Positions 19,091-27,780 of a stretch of 64,000 nt of DNA are shown here, piece after piece. The notes beneath the pieces are model-generated. The model ran no database searches. It was not told the DNA's origin and saw nothing but the letters and a program-made list of their open reading frames with translations. The DNA is from Streptococcus mitis. Lineage in GTDB: Bacteria > Bacillota > Bacilli > Lactobacillales > Streptococcaceae. The DNA lies in assembly GCA_018364455.1 (NCBI GenBank), contig JAGZLW010000002.1:1-64000 (forward strand), in the 5' to 3' direction. The stretch's first letter is position 1. Every line of letters begins with the position of its first letter. The translations under genes and the position numbers were made by a program.

Positions 19091-19527
19091 TTATCAATCA
19101 AAGAGAAAATATCACTTGGGGAGAGGTATCGGGAACATTTATGTATGGTAGTAAGGTGACCTATCACGAAGATAAACGTATTAGTCTATATAATCCCTTG
19201 GTGCCATCAGGAGAAATCTTAAAAACATGGTTTTCTAGTGTGAACTATCAATCCTTTAGAACTCAGCCTAGTCTCCCTTTGCTGAAGAGAAAACAGGATT
19301 ATCAATTATGTATGGATTTTGAATGCCAACCCACAAATGGAGTCTATATAAAGATTATCTTTTTTGATAGATATGGAGATGTGATTGAAGAGAAAATTGA
19401 AAAAATGAAAGTCTTTGATTTTACCTATCCTGATGATACTTATACCTACCAAGTCTCCCTTCTAAGTGCTGGTTTTGAGTCCTTAGATTTCTATTCTTTT
19501 TCTATTAAGGAGATGAATCGTGTTTAA
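19087..19527 (+). CDS. asp3: Accessory Sec system protein Asp3
   Basis: 146 aa, coupled to asp2 by an ATGA overlap. Length, position and sequence character fit Asp3, a carbohydrate-binding-module-like protein that joins Asp1 and Asp2 in the export complex and binds unfolded substrate. Conserved features seen include YNPLVPSG and TWFSSVNYQSF near the N-terminus. It overlaps the start of secA2 by eight bases. Confidence 0.92.
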   Translation: MIINQRENITWGEVSGTFMYGSKVTYHEDKRISLYNPLVPSGEILKTWFSSVNYQSFRTQPSLPLLKRKQDYQLCMDFECQPTNGVYIKIIFFDRYGDVIEEKIEKMKVFDFTYPDDTYTYQVSLLSAGFESLDFYSFSIKEMNRV

Positions 19528-21892
19528 AGGTTTTTATCAAGATTTTCAACTTAGAAAAGTTAAAAAGATTTTAAAAAAGATTAATTCTCTTAAAGGAAAG
19601 ATGGAGTCTCTATCAGACCAAGAACTAGCGGCAAAAACGGTGGAGTTTCGCCAACGTCTTGCTAAAGGAGAGACGGTAGATGATCTTCTAGTGGAAGCTT
19701 TTGCAGTTGTTCGTGAAGCGGATAAACGCGTATTGGGAATGTTTCCCTATGATGTCCAAGTCATGGGGGGAATTGTGATCCATCAGGGAAATGTCGCTGA
19801 GATGAATACTGGTGAGGGGAAAACCTTGACAGCTACCATGCCTGTTTATCTCAATGCCCTGACAGGGAAAGGCACCATGCTGATCACGACTAATGAGTAT
19901 CTAGCTAAACGTGATGCTGAAGAAATGGGGCAAGTGTATCGTTTCTTAGGATTGACAATTGGTGTGCCTTTTACAGATGACCCTCAAAAAGAATTTACCC
20001 CAAAAGAGAAAAAAATCATTTATGCATCAGATATTATTTATACAACTAATAGTAACTTAGGTTTTGATTATTTAAATGATAATCTTGCCTCAAATGATGA
20101 AGGGAAATTTTTACGACCTTTTAATTACGTTATTATTGATGAGGTTGATGATATCTTATTAGATAGTGCCCAGACCCCACTTATTATTGCTGGGGCACCT
20201 CGTGTTCAGTCCAATCACTATGGTATTGTTGATACGCTTGTAACGACCTTGGTTGAAGGTGAGGATTACATTTTTAAAGAGGAGAAAGATGAAGTTTGGT
20301 TGACCACTAAAGGTGCTAAAGCAGCTGAAAGTTTTTTAGGGATTGACCATCTTTATAATGAGGAGAATGCAACCTTTGCTCGTCATTTAGTTTATGCGAT
20401 CCGAGCCCACAAGCTCTATACAAAAGACAAGGACTATGTTATTCGTGGGAATGAGATGGTACTAGTAGATAAGGGGACGGGGCGTCTAATGGAAATGACC
20501 AAACTACAGGGAGGTCTCCATCAGGCTATTGAGGCAAAGGAACATGTCAAATTGTCTCCAGAAACACGAGCTATGGCTTCTATCACTTATCAGAGCCTTT
20601 TTAAGATGTTCAATAAGGTTTCTGGAATGACGGGGACAGGTAAAGTTGCAGAAAAAGAGCTTCTTGAAACTTACAATATGTCTGTAGTGCGCATTCCAAC
20701 CAATCGTCCTAGACAACGGATTGACTATCCAGATAATCTATATGTCACTTTACCTGAAAAAGTGTATGCGTCTTTGGAGTACATCAAGGAATACCATGCT
20801 AAGGGAAATCCCCTACTTGTTTTTGTAGGCTCAGTTGAAATGTCTCAGCTTTATTCGTCACTCTTGCTCCGAGAGGGAATTGCTCATAATGTTTTAAATG
20901 CTAATAACGCGGCGCGTGAGGCTCAGATTATCTCCGAGTCAGGTCAAATGGGAGCTGTTACAGTGGCAACTTCTATGGCAGGACGTGGTACGGATATCAA
21001 ACTTGGTAAGGGAGTCGCAGAACTCGGTGGCTTGATTGTTATTGGAACGGAGCGGATGGAAAGTCAACGGATTGACCTGCAAATTCGTGGACGTTCTGGT
21101 CGTCAAGGAGATCCTGGCATGAGTAAGTTTTTTGTATCCTTAGAGGACGATGTTATTAAGAAATTTGGTCCATCTTGGGTGCATAAAAAATATAAAGATT
21201 ATCAGGTTAAAGATATGACTCAACCGGAAGTATTGAAAGGGCGCAAATATCGAAGACTAGTTGAAAGGGCTCAGCAGGCAAGTGATAGTGCTGGACGTTC
21301 GGCGCGTCGTCAGACTCTAGAATATGCTGAGAGTATGAATATTCAACGGGATATGGTCTATAAAGAAAGAAATCGTCTAATAGATGGTTCTCGTGACTTA
21401 GAGGATGTTGTTGAGAAAATCATTGCTAGCTACATAGAGCAAGTGACCTCTTCAAGTTATGAAAGCCGAGAGTTACTCTTCCACTTTATCGTTACCAATA
21501 TTAGTTTTCATATTAAAGAGGTTCCAGATAATATAGATGTGACTGACAAAACTGCAGTTCGTAGCTTTATGAAGCAGGTGATTGCTAGAGAACTTTCTGA
21601 AAAGAAAGAATTGCTTGAGCAACATGGCTTGTATGAACAGTTTTTACGACTCTCTATGCTCAAGGCTATTGATGACAACTGGGTTGAGCAGGTAGACTAT
21701 CTACAACAGTTATCTATGGCTATAGGTGGTCAATCCAATAGTCAGAAAAATCCAATCGTAGAGTACTATCAAGAAGCCTATGCAGGCTTTGAAACCATGA
21801 AAGAACAAATTCATGCGGATATGGTTCGTAATCTCCTGATGGGCTTGGTTGAAGTCACTCCTAAGGGTGAGATTATGACTCATTTCCCATAA
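19520..21892 (+). CDS. secA2: Accessory Sec translocase ATPase SecA2
   Basis: 790 aa with the SecA domain order: Walker A MNTGEGKTLTA, helicase motif VIIDEVDDIL, SMAGRGTDIKLG and QIRGRSGRQGDPG. It powers export of the glycosylated adhesin through SecY2. It is shorter than housekeeping SecA and lacks the zinc-binding C-terminal tail, as expected for SecA2. The start is GTG at 19520 with AAGGAG seven bases upstream, overlapping the end of asp3. Confidence 0.97.
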   Translation: MFKGFYQDFQLRKVKKILKKINSLKGKMESLSDQELAAKTVEFRQRLAKGETVDDLLVEAFAVVREADKRVLGMFPYDVQVMGGIVIHQGNVAEMNTGEGKTLTATMPVYLNALTGKGTMLITTNEYLAKRDAEEMGQVYRFLGLTIGVPFTDDPQKEFTPKEKKIIYASDIIYTTNSNLGFDYLNDNLASNDEGKFLRPFNYVIIDEVDDILLDSAQTPLIIAGAPRVQSNHYGIVDTLVTTLVEGEDYIFKEEKDEVWLTTKGAKAAESFLGIDHLYNEENATFARHLVYAIRAHKLYTKDKDYVIRGNEMVLVDKGTGRLMEMTKLQGGLHQAIEAKEHVKLSPETRAMASITYQSLFKMFNKVSGMTGTGKVAEKELLETYNMSVVRIPTNRPRQRIDYPDNLYVTLPEKVYASLEYIKEYHAKGNPLLVFVGSVEMSQLYSSLLLREGIAHNVLNANNAAREAQIISESGQMGAVTVATSMAGRGTDIKLGKGVAELGGLIVIGTERMESQRIDLQIRGRSGRQGDPGMSKFFVSLEDDVIKKFGPSWVHKKYKDYQVKDMTQPEVLKGRKYRRLVERAQQASDSAGRSARRQTLEYAESMNIQRDMVYKERNRLIDGSRDLEDVVEKIIASYIEQVTSSSYESRELLFHFIVTNISFHIKEVPDNIDVTDKTAVRSFMKQVIARELSEKKELLEQHGLYEQFLRLSMLKAIDDNWVEQVDYLQQLSMAIGGQSNSQKNPIVEYYQEAYAGFETMKEQIHADMVRNLLMGLVEVTPKGEIMTHFP

Positions 21893-21904
21893 AAAGAGGA
21901 AAAT

Positions 21905-23416
21905 ATGACAATTTACAATATAAATTTAGGACTTGGATGGGCTAGTAGCGGTGTTGAATACGCCCAAGCCTATCGTGCTGGTGTTTTTCGGAAATTAAAT
22001 CTGTCCTCTAAGTTTATCTTTACAGATATGATTTTAGCCGATAATATTCAGCACTTAACAGCCAATATTGGTTTTGATGACAATCAGGTTATCTGGCTTT
22101 ATAATCATTTTACAGACATCAAGATTGCGCCGACTAGCATGACAGTGGATGATGTCTTGGCTTACTTTGGTGGTGAAGAAAGTCACAGAGAAAAAAATGG
22201 CAAGGTTCTACGTGTCTTCTTTTCTGACCAAGATAAGTTTGTCACCTGTTATTTAGTTGATGAGGACAAGGACTTGGTTCAACATGCCGAGTATGTCTTT
22301 AAAGGAAAACTGATTCGTAAGGATTACTTCTCTTATACGCGTTATTGTAGCGAATACTTTGCTCCCAAGGACAATGTTGCAGTCCTATACCAAAGAACTT
22401 TCTATAATGAAGACGGAACTCCAGCCTATGATATCTTGATGAATCAAGGGAAGGAAGAAGTTTATCGTTTCAAGGATAAGATTTTCTATGGGAAACAAGC
22501 CTTTATGCGTGCCTTTATGAAATCCTTGAATTTGAACAAGTCTGATTTGGTCATTCTCGATAGGGAGACAGGCATTGGACAGGTTGTGTTTGAAGAAGCA
22601 CAAGTAGCGAATCTAGCGGTAGTCGTTCACGCGGAGCATTATAGTGAAAATGCTACAAACGAGGACTATATCCTTTGGAACAACTATTATGACTATCAGT
22701 TTACCAATGCGGATAAGGTTGATTTCTTTATCGTATCAACTGACAGACAAAATGAAGTGTTGCAGGAGCAATTTGCTAAATACACCCAGCATCAACCAAA
22801 GATTGTTACCATTCCTGTTGGTAGTATTGATGCATTAACTGAGTCAAGTCAAGGGCGCAAACCATTTTCATTGATTACGGCTTCACGTCTTGCAAAAGAA
22901 AAACACATTGATTGGTTGGTCAAGGCGGTCATTGAGGCGCGTAAGGAAATCCCTGAATTGACTTTTGATATTTATGGTAGCGGTGGAGAAGATTCTCTAC
23001 TTAGAGACATTATTGCAAATCATCAGGCTGAGGATTATATCCAGCTCAAGGGGCATGCGGAACTTTCGCAGATTTATAGCCAGTATGAGATTTACTTGAC
23101 GGCTTCAACCAGCGAAGGCTTTGGTTTGACCTTGATGGAAGCTATTGGTTCAGGCCTTCCTCTAATCGGTTTTGATGTGCCTTATGGCAATCAGACTTTT
23201 ATAGAGGATGGGAAAAATGGTTATTTGATTCCAAGTTCATCTGACCATGTAGAAGACCAAATCAAGCAAGCTTACGCAGCTAAGATTTGTCAATTGTATC
23301 AAGAAAATCGTCTAGAGGGTATGAGTGCCCATTCTTATCAAATTGCAGAAGGTTTCTTAACCAAAGAAATTTTAGAAAAGTGGAAAAAAACAGTAGAGGA
23401 GGTGCTCCATGATTGA
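21905..23416 (+). CDS. gtfA: Accessory Sec glycosyltransferase GtfA (Gtf1), catalytic subunit
   Basis: 503 aa GT4 family GT-B enzyme beginning MTIYNINLGLGWASSGVEYA, typical of GtfA. The C-terminal domain has the EX7E retaining motif region (TSEGFGLTLMEAIGSGLPLI). With GtfB it transfers GlcNAc from UDP-GlcNAc to Ser/Thr of the adhesin repeats, the first step of glycosylation. It overlaps gtfB by eight bases, fitting a stoichiometric complex. Confidence 0.96.
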   Translation: MTIYNINLGLGWASSGVEYAQAYRAGVFRKLNLSSKFIFTDMILADNIQHLTANIGFDDNQVIWLYNHFTDIKIAPTSMTVDDVLAYFGGEESHREKNGKVLRVFFSDQDKFVTCYLVDEDKDLVQHAEYVFKGKLIRKDYFSYTRYCSEYFAPKDNVAVLYQRTFYNEDGTPAYDILMNQGKEEVYRFKDKIFYGKQAFMRAFMKSLNLNKSDLVILDRETGIGQVVFEEAQVANLAVVVHAEHYSENATNEDYILWNNYYDYQFTNADKVDFFIVSTDRQNEVLQEQFAKYTQHQPKIVTIPVGSIDALTESSQGRKPFSLITASRLAKEKHIDWLVKAVIEARKEIPELTFDIYGSGGEDSLLRDIIANHQAEDYIQLKGHAELSQIYSQYEIYLTASTSEGFGLTLMEAIGSGLPLIGFDVPYGNQTFIEDGKNGYLIPSSSDHVEDQIKQAYAAKICQLYQENRLEGMSAHSYQIAEGFLTKEILEKWKKTVEEVLHD

Positions 23417-24746
23417 ACTTTATGATCGTTATAGTCGGGAAAGTCGAGATTTACATGAAAGCCTAGTCGCTACTGGTCTTTCTCAACTTGGAGTGGTCAT
23501 CGATGCAGATGGTTTTCTGCCTGATGGTCTGGTTTCTCCTTTTACCTATTATCTAGGCTATGAAAAGGGAAAACCTCTTTATTTTAACCAAGTTCCTGTT
23601 CCAGCTTTTTGGGAAATTTCAGGCAATAATCAGTCTGCTCGTATTGAAGATATGACGCAGGAGAGAGCTGTTATTCATTATACTGATGGAATGCAGGCTC
23701 GCTTGGTTAAACAGGTAGATTGGAAAGACTTGGAAGGTCGAGTCCGTCAAGTTGATCATTACAATCGTTTCGGAGCCTGTTTTGCTACAACGACCTATAG
23801 CGCAGATAGTGATCCGGTGATGACTGTTTACCAAGATGTCAATGATCAACAAGTTTTACTTGAAAACCATGTGACGGGAGATATCCTATTGACTTTGCCT
23901 GGTCAATCCATACGTTACTTTGCAAATAAGGTTGAATTTATTACCTTCTTTTTGCAAGATTTGGAGCTAGATAAGCATCAGATTGTCTTTAATACTCTAG
24001 CGATCGCTTTCTTGGTTTCTTTCCATCATCCAGATAAGTCTGGCTCAGATGTTTTGGTTTGGCAGGAACCTCTCTATGATGCCATTCCAGGCAATATGCA
24101 GTTGATTTTGGAAAGCGATGATGTGCGTGCTAAGAAAATCATTATTCCCAATAAGGCGACTTATGAGCGCGCTTTGGAGTTAACTGACGAGAAATACCAT
24201 GATCAGTTTGTGCACTTGGGTTACCATTATCAGTTTAAACGCGATAATTTCCTAAGACGAGATGCCTTAATCTTGACTAATTCCGATCAGATTGAGCAAA
24301 TAGAAGCAATCGTAGAAGCTTTGCCTGATGTTACTTTCCGTATCGCAGCGGTGACAGAGATGTCTTCTAAGCTCTTAGACATGCTTCGCTATCCTAATGT
24401 GGTCCTTTACCAGAATGCTAGTCCGCAGAAGATTCAGGAGCTCTATCAATTGTCGGATATTTACTTGGATATAAACCACAGTAATGAGTTGTTGCAGGCG
24501 GTGCGTCAGGCCTTTGAGCACAATCTCTTGATTCTTGGATTTAATCAGACAGTGCACAATAAACTCTATATCGCTCCTGAACATCTATTTGAAAGTAGTG
24601 AAGTTGCTGCTTTGGTTGAGACCATTAAACTGGCCCTTTCAGATGTTGATCAAATGCGTCAGGCACTTGGAAAGCAAGGCCAACATGCCAACTATGTTGA
24701 CTTGGTGCGATATCAGGAAACCATGCAAACTGTTTTAGGAGGCTAA
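23409..24746 (+). CDS. gtfB: Accessory Sec glycosylation chaperone GtfB (Gtf2)
   Basis: 445 aa (MIELYDRYSRESRDLHESL start). GtfB is the non-catalytic, substrate-binding partner of GtfA with a GT-B-like fold. Its C-terminal half (about residues 285-410: SDQIEQIEAIVEALPDV, YLDINHSNE, LGFNQTVHN) is the source-like version of the module found in five upstream proteins of this locus. The start codon lies inside gtfA, and asp4 begins one base after the stop, so gtfA-gtfB-asp4-asp5 is one tight unit. Confidence 0.95.
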   Translation: MIELYDRYSRESRDLHESLVATGLSQLGVVIDADGFLPDGLVSPFTYYLGYEKGKPLYFNQVPVPAFWEISGNNQSARIEDMTQERAVIHYTDGMQARLVKQVDWKDLEGRVRQVDHYNRFGACFATTTYSADSDPVMTVYQDVNDQQVLLENHVTGDILLTLPGQSIRYFANKVEFITFFLQDLELDKHQIVFNTLAIAFLVSFHHPDKSGSDVLVWQEPLYDAIPGNMQLILESDDVRAKKIIIPNKATYERALELTDEKYHDQFVHLGYHYQFKRDNFLRRDALILTNSDQIEQIEAIVEALPDVTFRIAAVTEMSSKLLDMLRYPNVVLYQNASPQKIQELYQLSDIYLDINHSNELLQAVRQAFEHNLLILGFNQTVHNKLYIAPEHLFESSEVAALVETIKLALSDVDQMRQALGKQGQHANYVDLVRYQETMQTVLGG

Positions 24747-24747
24747 T

Positions 24748-24927
24748 ATGTCAGAGGAAGATTTATTTTACAAAGACGTTGAAGGTCGCATGGAAGAGTT
24801 GAAACAAAAACCTATCAAGAAAGAAAAAGAAACCCGAGGGGAAAAGATTAGTAAGACTTTTTCACTTCTACTGGGCTTGATGATTCTGATTGGTTTGCTC
24901 TTTACTTTGCTGGGAATTTTGAGGTAG
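24748..24927 (+). CDS. asp4: Accessory Sec system protein Asp4 (SecE-like)
   Basis: 59 aa (MSEEDLFYKDVEGRMEEL start). A charged N-terminal half is followed by one C-terminal membrane segment (FSLLLGLMILIGLLFTLLGIL). Size, topology and position between gtfB and asp5 fit Asp4, considered a SecE-like partner of SecY2. It starts one base after the gtfB stop and ends four bases before asp5. Confidence 0.92.
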   Translation: MSEEDLFYKDVEGRMEELKQKPIKKEKETRGEKISKTFSLLLGLMILIGLLFTLLGILR

Positions 24928-24931
24928 GCCT

Positions 24932-25156
24932 ATGATTGAAATACTGATTGTTTTAGCTATTATCCTATCTCTTGCTTTGATTATATTGGTAACCATACAA
25001 CCTCGTCAAAATCAACTATTTTCCATGGATGCGACTAGTAATATTGGTAAACCAAGTTACTGGCAGAGCAACACCTTGGTAAAGGTTCTCACTTTATTGG
25101 TGAGTTTGGCCTTATTCGTTTTACTATTAACCTTTATGGTGATAACTTACAAATAA
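24932..25156 (+). CDS. asp5: Accessory Sec system protein Asp5 (SecG-like)
   Basis: 74 aa with two hydrophobic segments (about residues 3-21 and 50-71) separated by a polar loop (QPRQNQLFSMDATSN), the SecG-like layout of Asp5. It is the last gene of the accessory Sec operon and is followed by a strong terminator. It is thought to support SecA2/SecY2 export. Confidence 0.92.
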   Translation: MIEILIVLAIILSLALIILVTIQPRQNQLFSMDATSNIGKPSYWQSNTLVKVLTLLVSLALFVLLLTFMVITYK

Positions 25157-25157
25157 A

Positions 25158-25208
25158 AGAAAACTTCAGATATTCACCTTTTGTGATTGGTCTGAAGTTT
25201 TCTTTTTT
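25158..25208 (+). terminator. Strong terminator of the accessory Sec operon
   Basis: A 13-bp stem (AGAAAACTTCAGA with TCTGAAGTTTTCT) surrounds a 20-nt loop and ends in a T run. It closes the SRRP locus directly before a BOX element. Confidence 0.9.
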
Positions 25209-25405
25209 ATATTCAATGAAAATCAAAGAGCAAACTAGGAAGCTAGCCGCATGCTGCTTAAAACACTATTTTGAGGTTGCAGATAGAACTGACGAAGTCA
25301 GCTCAAAACACCGTTTTGAGGTTGCAGATAGAACTGACGAAGTCAGTAACATCTACACGGCAAGGCGAAGCTGACGTGGTTTGAAGAGATTTTTGAAGAG
25401 TATTA
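25208..25405 (+). repeat. BOX repeat element with two boxB units
   Basis: Shows the pneumococcal/mitis BOX organisation. One conserved end lies at 25208-25255 (ATTCAATGAAAATCAAAGAG...). Two boxB units follow with an exact 45-bp period (TTGAGGTTGCAGATAGAACT at 25271 and again at 25316). The other end contains CACGGCAAGGCGAAGCTGAC near 25357, close to the BOX-A1R primer site. BOX elements are short non-coding repeats thought to be mobilised in trans. The far end overlaps the stop codon of the convergent exporter gene. Confidence 0.93.
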
Positions 25406-26356
25406 CTGTCCATATTTTTGGTAAAAATCAACTTTTACTTGGATGAAGGTTTTGGCTTCACGTAGGAGTTGAAGAAGGGTGGCACGGGTTTCAAATTCTT
25501 CTCTTGTCTTGGGCAGACTGCGATTACGGAAGACTTCCAGATAGCGTTCGATTTCATCTAGTAAATCAGAAGCAGGATTGGTCTGGCTTAGTTGACCGGC
25601 AATTTTTGAAAAGAGTTGGGCTAAAATCAGGCTCTCACTGGCAGCTAGGTGACAGGTGTTGATTTGCTGAGCCATATTTCGCAGGATACGACTTTGTCGC
25701 TGTCTCATCTCAAAGTAGTGGATATGGTAGTCGGTCTGGTGAAAGAGGTGGTCAGAGTGATCTAAATAGACCAGTTTGAGGGCTTCTTCCAAAAGAGTGT
25801 CTAATTCTTCCACCAGCTGTGCTCGGTTACGTCCATCCCCTCTGGATAAATAATATTTGAAGCGTTGAAGGATATCTTTTAACTTTTCTTCTACCAATGT
25901 GTGGTAGTGATGAATTTCCTCTTCTCGTGAAGGCATGTAGAGATTAACAAGTAAGGCAAATCCTGTACCGATAGCAAAGAGAAGGAATTCGTTGACTAGA
26001 AGGTCTGGAGAGGTTGACTCTTGTACCAAGAGGTGGCTAACCAAAACAGTGCTTGGTGTGATGCCAATTTCCCAGCCCATCTTATAGGCTAGGGGCACGT
26101 AGAGGGCAAGATAGAGACCAAGGCTCCAGATATGAAATCCGCTCAAGTGAAAAGCCAAAACACCGATAGCTAGAGCTAGAAGCATGGAAAAGAGCCGATT
26201 GCGGGCCAGTTTTAAGGTACTTCTACGGGTATCGGATAGACTCAAGAGGGCGATTATTCCAGCCGAAACTGCCGAGGAAAGATTAAGAAAATAAGCAAGG
26301 AGACAGGCAAGGCAGGTAGCTAAGATGAGCTTGGTCGTACGTTGGCTAATAGACAT
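25403..26356 (-). CDS. FUSC/ArAE-type aromatic acid exporter family membrane protein
   Basis: 317 aa. Five or six hydrophobic segments fill the first 145 residues (LILATCLACLLAYFLNL, LLALAIGVLAFHL, LLFAIGTGFALLVNLYM). A long helical cytoplasmic domain with many charged residues follows (about 150-317). This is the DUF939/ArAE_1 layout, a family linked to export of aromatic acids or other amphipaths; the substrate here is unknown. It is convergent to the accessory Sec operon, and its TAA is formed at the end of a BOX element. The sstT gene lies upstream on the same strand, separated by a terminator. Confidence 0.8.
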   Translation of the reverse strand: MSISQRTTKLILATCLACLLAYFLNLSSAVSAGIIALLSLSDTRRSTLKLARNRLFSMLLALAIGVLAFHLSGFHIWSLGLYLALYVPLAYKMGWEIGITPSTVLVSHLLVQESTSPDLLVNEFLLFAIGTGFALLVNLYMPSREEEIHHYHTLVEEKLKDILQRFKYYLSRGDGRNRAQLVEELDTLLEEALKLVYLDHSDHLFHQTDYHIHYFEMRQRQSRILRNMAQQINTCHLAASESLILAQLFSKIAGQLSQTNPASDLLDEIERYLEVFRNRSLPKTREEFETRATLLQLLREAKTFIQVKVDFYQKYGQ

Positions 26357-26382
26357 AAGAATTTCCTAGTAAGTTAGAATAA

Positions 26383-26426
26383 AAGCGTAAAAGACAAGAC
26401 CTGAGCAGGCTTGTCTTTATGCGCTA
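26383..26426 (-). terminator. Terminator of sstT
   Basis: On the minus strand AAGACAAG pairs with CTTGTCTT around an 11-nt loop, with additional pairing at the base and T-rich sequence after it. Confidence 0.7.
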
Positions 26427-27629
26427 TTTTTTACGGGCTGCTGCGTATTCGGCAACGGCGGTAAAGAGGACATCTGTAGAAGAGTTAAGGGCTGTTTCAC
26501 ATGAGTCTTGGATGACACCAATCACAAATCCAACCCCAACAACTTGCATGGCAATATCGTTAGAAATACCGAAAAGGCTACAAGCAACTGGGATAAGAAG
26601 GAGGGAACCTCCCGCAATACCAGAAGCACCACAGGCTGAGATAGCTGCCACTACACTGAGGACAAAGGCTGTCGCAAAGTCAACAGGGATTCCAAGAGTG
26701 TTAACTGCAGCAAGGGTCAAAACGTTAATGGTAATCGCTGCCCCGGCCATGTTGATAGTAGAACCAAGTGGGATAGAAACAGAATAGGTATCTGGATCCA
26801 GTCCGAGGTCGTGGCAAAGTTTCATGTTGACGGGTATGTTAGCCGCAGAACTACGAGTAAAGAAGGCTGTCACACCACTGACACGTAAACATTTCCAAAC
26901 GAGGGGATAAGGGTTTCTCTTCATAAAGAGGAAGGCAATCAATGGATTGACTACTAAGGCCACAAAGAACATAGTTGTCACCAAGAGGGCAAGCAAAATT
27001 CCGTAGTTGGCTAGGCTTCCGATTCCCTTATCAGAGATGGTTTTGAAGACAAGACCAAGGATACCAAATGGAGCTAGGTTGATGATCCATTCGACAATCT
27101 TAGAAGTCACATCAGCCATAGTTTTCAGCAATTCTTTACTGTTTTTGCTGGCTTCTCTCATGGCAATCCCGAAAATAACTGCCCAAGATAGGATACCGAT
27201 GTAGTTGGCAGTAATGAGGGCATTGACTGGATTGTCAACTAGTTTGAGCAAGAGGTTGCTGAGGACCTGTCCAATCCCATCTGGTGGAGTAATATCGGTA
27301 TTAGCACTATTTAGGGTAATTTCAACAGGTACGATGAAACTTGCTAGTACAGCGATAAGGGCAGCCGCAAAGGTTCCCACCAAGTAAAGGAAGATAACGG
27401 TTTTCATATTGCTATCTTGCCCCTTTTGATGTTGGGAAAGGGCATTGGCAACGAGGGCAAAAACCAGAATCGGTGCGATGGCTTTGAGGCCACCAACAAA
27501 GAGATCTCCTAGAAGGCCAATTCCTGAAATGTTAGGAAGTGTCAGTCCTAGGGTTCCTCCAATAAGCATACCAATCAAAATTCGTTTGATTAGGCTTGCC
27601 TTATTCCAAGCATGAATGAATTTTTTCAT
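26424..27629 (-). CDS. sstT: Serine/threonine:sodium symporter SstT
   Basis: 401 aa dicarboxylate/amino acid:cation symporter (DAACS) family protein with about eight to nine hydrophobic segments. SstT-like features include FFTRSSAANIPVNMKLC, SIPLGSTINMAGAAITI and SACGASGIAGGSLLLIPV. It imports serine and threonine with sodium across the cytoplasmic membrane. A clear RBS (AAAGGAGAT) and promoter lie upstream, and it ends in its own terminator, so it is probably monocistronic. Confidence 0.93.
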   Translation of the reverse strand: MKKFIHAWNKASLIKRILIGMLIGGTLGLTLPNISGIGLLGDLFVGGLKAIAPILVFALVANALSQHQKGQDSNMKTVIFLYLVGTFAAALIAVLASFIVPVEITLNSANTDITPPDGIGQVLSNLLLKLVDNPVNALITANYIGILSWAVIFGIAMREASKNSKELLKTMADVTSKIVEWIINLAPFGILGLVFKTISDKGIGSLANYGILLALLVTTMFFVALVVNPLIAFLFMKRNPYPLVWKCLRVSGVTAFFTRSSAANIPVNMKLCHDLGLDPDTYSVSIPLGSTINMAGAAITINVLTLAAVNTLGIPVDFATAFVLSVVAAISACGASGIAGGSLLLIPVACSLFGISNDIAMQVVGVGFVIGVIQDSCETALNSSTDVLFTAVAEYAAARKK

Positions 27630-27659
27630 AACAATCTCCTTTGTTGTGTAATGTTTATG

Positions 27660-27688
27660 ATTATAGTATAAATATGAACTAAAATCAA
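27660..27688 (-). promoter_or_regulatory. Promoter of sstT
   Basis: Minus strand: TTGATT (27688-27683), 17-bp spacer, TATAAT (27665-27660), about 30 bases before the start codon. Confidence 0.8.
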
Positions 27689-27734
27689 GAATTTTCTGTC
27701 TATTTTTGAAATTATTTTTGAATATTTATGGAGA

Positions 27735-27762
27735 ATGACACTTTATGAAAGTATGGTATAAT
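27735..27762 (+). promoter_or_regulatory. Promoter of the MscS-like gene
   Basis: ATGACA (27735-27740), 16-bp spacer, TATAAT (27757-27762), followed by AAAGGAG directly before the ATG. It is divergent from the sstT promoter. Confidence 0.75.
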
Positions 27763-27780
27763 AAATGAAAGGAGTTTTCT

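Noticed and set aside
25256..25347. Tandem 45-bp repeats resembling a minimal CRISPR array
   Set aside because: The units are contiguous boxB copies with no spacers and sit inside a typical BOX element.
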